Source: Tetracladium setigerum
Taxonomy: Eukaryota > Ascomycota > Leotiomycetes > Helotiales
DNA length: 64,000 bases
Assembly: GCA_031472005.1 (NCBI GenBank)
Contig: PZJY01000003.1
Coordinates: 2,418,001 to 2,482,000 of the forward strand
Direction: 5' to 3'
Shown here: positions 60,253 through 64,000 of the stretch, one piece after another
Layout: each line of letters starts with the position of its first letter
Position numbering within the stretch: the first letter of the stretch is position 1
Made by a program: the position numbers and the translations under genes
The notes under the pieces: model-generated
Databases searched by the model: none
What the model saw: the letters and a program-made list of their open reading frames with translations, nothing else
Told to the model about the DNA's origin: nothing

Positions 60253-63200
60253 ATGACGAAGGATTCCCGTCGTTCGAGTGTCGCAGGTTCAGCGCCTCCT
60301 CTCCATCAAGGCAACGATGAGGGAGGAGTGTCCGGCACTTTAACTCCTAGTCCCGCGGCTGACGATGCGAACAAGCCGTCGGATGTCAACAATTCGGAGA
60401 CACAAACGATCGAGTCGCAGCCCATGACGGTATCCAATTCAAGCTCCTCGAACCCTTCGCTCAAAGATGGAAATGGAACTGTGGTGGGTGCTGCTCCATA
60501 TGGAACGAGGTCACGAAACAGAACGGGGAATTCACGTCCCAATTACGCCGAAGATAAAGAGCTTGATGCAGAGTTTGAATTGTCACCGACAAAAGAACCG
60601 GCAATTCAAAAAGGAGGTGGTCTGATCGACTCATCCAGCGCTTCTGATGTCGCGCAACAATCATCTGGTGCTCGGAAAGGCGCTGCGGTTGAACCAGAAG
60701 CAGATCCTCATCAAAAAGATCCTATTCCAGGCACTTCCACCTTCCCGGCAAACGCTCCTACATCTTCCTCGACCCAAGTCTCGAAGAAGAGAAAAGCGAC
60801 AGGGCAACCTGCTGCCCCGCCTCCACCTGCACCTCCCAATCCTGCAAACAACGCTTCGGCAGCCCAACTAGTAGACCGAAGAGCAGCAGGCACGCCTCAA
60901 GTTGTCCCAGGTTTTCGAGAGACGAATATGCTTGCTTTTGATGTTTGCGGAGGTCGCCTTAAGAATAAGAAGCTTGTAGCAGATGACGGTACTGTGCTCG
61001 AGGTCAACGGTAGGTCAATCATTGCGTGCAGTAAGATGGAAGGAGGCTAATAAATCCAGATCATGTGTATCTCGTTTGCGAACCTCCTGGGGAGCCATAT
61101 TATCTCGGTCGGATTATGGAGTTTCTCCACGTTAATAATGATAATTCACAGCCCATTGATGCGTTACGGCTTAATTGGTATTATCGTCCGAAGGATATAG
61201 GTCGCCAGGTCAACGATACTCGTCAAGTTTTCGCATCGATGCATTCAGATATCAGCCCTCTTACTGCTCTCCGCGGGAAGTGCCAAATAAAGCATAAGAG
61301 TGAGGTTGACAAGCTGGAGCATTTAAGGCGATCAAAAGATATATTTTGGTACGAAAAGCTCTATGATCGGTACATTCACCGGTTTTATGACGTTGTTCCA
61401 ACCAGCCAGGTGATCAATGTGCCGGTGGAAGTCAAAAAGGTACTCGATGAGCGGTGGAAATTCATCATCGTGGAACCAGGCCGCGGGAAAGAGCTAACAA
61501 GTGCCGTAAAATCGTGCAAACGGTGTAGCAAGTATTCTGCAAGGTATGTTCGAGCCGACTGGATCTTCCGGCTATGCTAACAGTGCACAAGTAATGACTC
61601 GGTCGACTGCGCAGTCTGTCGAAATACTTACCACATGAGTTGTGTGAGCCCACCGCTGCTCAAGAAGCCATCTCGTGGTTTTGCTTGGGCGTGCGGTCCT
61701 TGTAGCAAGGCGCAGGAAAAGAAACTCGAGGCACGAAACACACCAAACACAACTGATCCATCTTTCGATGCGGACGAGGAGCCAATTGAAGATGAAGCGT
61801 CGTCCACAAGTGCCAATGGGAGTCCTCCTGAAACCAGCCAGACTAGTCCTCCAGCCCTCCAGGAAACAGAAGTCTCTTTCAACCCAGGAACAGCCGAACA
61901 AATCCACCAGGCATCTCTCTGGCTCTTCCGATATTTGGGGATCCACTGCAAAGTTGAGGATGCTTTAGACTACGATGATCGGATATACCCACGCGCGAGT
62001 TCTCGACTGGGACCCCGCCACCAGGCTAATGTCGCTCCATGGCCTGGTCAACCCGTGGAATACGTAAAGCCCATCGAGGTTAAAAAGAAGTTCATGAAAG
62101 GTGGGGGTAACAAGAAGGATGCGAAGCTGTCCAAGGATATTGCAGCATCTCTTGAAGCGGAAAAGGAAGCTCGGGAAAGCGACCAAAGTGGGTGATGGAT
62201 GAGCCCCCTGGCTATGTTGCCCGGGGCGAGGACTATGATAATGATGACGAACGAAACACTGCGAAATTACTCTATAAAAGACCAGAGCCAAGCGAGGTTC
62301 CCGACTTTATTGAGGACGGCTTGGAAGTCAGCGAGGATGCACTGGATCACCTCGTGCTTGGTTACATGGCCCGGGCTGGCGGGTTGGCCGGACGTTTGGG
62401 GCTCCCTGAAAAATCTACTAATCTGCTCGATGTTGCTCTAGAAACCTTGCGCTCCCATGGATTCAAATCAGAGACGGCCCTTCAGGCCTTGATCGAAATG
62501 GACAAGAAGGCCTTCAAGGAGCCTGAACTCACAAATACGGAACTGAAAAGGTTCGAGGATGGCGTGTCCAAATTTGGTTCCGAATGGCATAGCATCAAGA
62601 AACATGTCAAAACACTCAAACCCAAGGATGTTGTACGATTTTACTATACCTGGAAGAAAACGGAACGTGGCAAACAGGTGTGGGGAAACTACTCAGGGCG
62701 AAAGAACAAAAAAGAGGCGAAAAGGGCAGAGGCAACAGTTGGAAAATTACAAGACGACGTTGCAGATGAACATGACGACTCAGCATTCGACAACGACAAG
62801 GCTTTTGCCAAGAAAAGGGTTTCCAGTGCAAATTTTGTGCAACTCGTAGTTCACGACAATGGAGGCGTGCCCCCAACACTCCTGCTGGTACTATGATACC
62901 TGAAAACCCGGCTTTCAAAGTCACCGGCAAGGACAAAGGGCCTCAGCTAATGGTAGCATTGTGCAGAAGGTGTGCTGAACTATGGCGTCGTTATGCCATT
63001 CAATGGGAGGATATTGATGATGTGGCTAAGAAGGTGGCACAGGCTGGTGGGCGCGCCTGGAAGCGAAAAATTGACGAGGAACTACTCAAGGAGCTTGCAG
63101 CAGCGAACGAAGTTGTGAACCATGCTGATCACCTGCCCTTCACCCCTGTGTCTGCTGGAGGTACTCCAGTTCCAGCTGCTCACCCACAACCGGCCCCCGA

Positions 63201-64000
63201 ACCAGCAAAGAAAAAGGGGAAAGCTGCAATTGATGTCGTGGAAGTCGATTCAACATCGGACCCTGTGGCACTTGCATCGCATCAAAAGAAGAAGGTAGTG
63301 GCAGAAAAGCCGCCTCCACCGCCTCCTGTACCAGAAATTCCCAAACCGAGAACGCTTCCTTGTGCAATTTGCCGCGAACTTGAGCCATTGGCCGACCAAC
63401 ATCTTACTTGCAAAGAATGTCGTCTCAGTGTCCACCGGAACTGTTACGGGTTGTGGGTGACAACCGAGGGCCTGGCAAGTGGGTTTGTGATATGTGCTCG
63501 AATGATAAAAATCCTCAAGTCTCAATTGTAGGTGCTGGTTCACGGATGAAATTGCAATACACTAACTTCCACAGCAATACAAATGCATGTTGTGTCCAGT
63601 TGAGCATACTGAACATGATTTTGTCGAGCCGCCTCGTGTTACACACAAGAAAAGAACCGAGAAAGAGAAAGAAAGAGAAAGGATCGAGCGTGAAGGCAAC
63701 TTGAAAGCGGCAGAGTTTTATCAGAAGAGACAAGAAGAGACTAACAAACCCGCCAATCCTCGGGAACCTCTAAAACGAACTGCGAACAACAACTGGGTCC
63801 ACGTAACGTGCGCGGTTTTCACCCCAGAAGTCAAGTTTGGTAGTGCTAAAGCCCTTGAGCCTTCAGAGGGAATACCATCCATTGCTTCTGCAAGATACGA
63901 TGAGATTTGTAGAGCCTGTAAAAAGCAAGGCGGTGCGTGTGTTGGATGTCATTCCTGTCGTGCGCCTGGTAAGTCAATCGGAAGCAATATTTTGATCCAA
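60253..64000 (+). CDS. SNT2: Snt2-like BAH-PHD-SANT-ePHD chromatin protein, 5' part (three apparent frameshifts)
   Basis: Histone-reader subunit of an Rpd3-type deacetylase/E3 complex linked to stress responses. Exons 60253-61009, 61060-61543, 61592-63527, 63575-63968, then a donor GTAAGT; the gene continues past the window. Order: disordered Ser/Pro-rich N-terminus; BAH (DHVYLVCEPPGEPYYLGRI...); PHD1 (CKRCSKYS...CAVCRNTYHMSC...WACGPC); ELM2-like PVEYVKP; SANT (LKRFEDGVSKFGSEW, VVRFYYTWKKT); GATA-like finger (CKFC...LCRRC); PHD2 (CAICRELE...HRNCYG...WVCDMC); extended PHD (YKCMLC...WVHVTCAVFTPEV...ICRACKKQ). Frames break at A3 62185-62187, at the AAAAGGG stretch 62813-62819, and at G3 63448-63450; each is mended by one base, and the phase at 63968 then fits. 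Confidence 0.9.

Overview
The window is 64 kb of nuclear DNA from a filamentous ascomycete (Pezizomycotina; Leotiomycetes is my tentative guess). The reasons are dense protein genes on both strands, short introns (about 43-220 nt) with GTATGT/GTAAGT donors and CTAAC/CTGAC branch sites, and families typical of the group: ApsB/Mto1-type Cnn_1N protein, AA14 lytic polysaccharide monooxygenase, GT90, Snt2, and a FVNISNPSQ-type transcription factor family. I see no transposon, tRNA, rRNA or CRISPR. Splice models were built by hand from frame, phase and splice consensus.

Layout: 0-2 kb, end of an unknown gene, a fungal zinc-finger protein and a DUF3716-like cysteine protein. 4-10 kb, a small conserved protein, a MARVEL membrane protein and arginase. 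11-20 kb, a GT90 glycosyltransferase converging on two tandem paralogous transcription-factor-like genes. 22-28 kb, a secreted AA14-like oxidase, an extended SDR epimerase and a DUF2306 membrane protein. 29-34 kb, a 1500-residue coiled-coil gamma-tubulin tether. 35-43 kb, a SERAC1-like hydrolase tail to tail with a secreted L-amino-acid oxidase, then a GABA/amino-acid permease. 46-51 kb, AMSH-type deubiquitinase head to head with the mitochondrial transcription factor Mtf1. 53-59 kb, a deoxyhypusine-hydroxylase-like protein with every His-Glu metal motif lost, and an uncharacterised HExxH zincin whose motif sits on an 18-nt micro-exon. 60-64 kb, a chromatin reader of the Snt2 type running off the end.

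Two themes stand out. First, six genes carry nine apparent frameshifts, and every one is mended by one more base in a short homopolymer run. The direction is always minus one, three fall in the Snt2 gene, and the exon sums come out right only after adding the base. This points to undercalled homopolymers in the assembly rather than to nine pseudogene lesions. Second, the most biologically novel items are the catalytically dead DOHH paralog and the zincin. Arginase, amino-acid oxidase and amino-acid permease all belong to nitrogen use, but they are 16-35 kb apart with unrelated genes between, so I do not claim a cluster.
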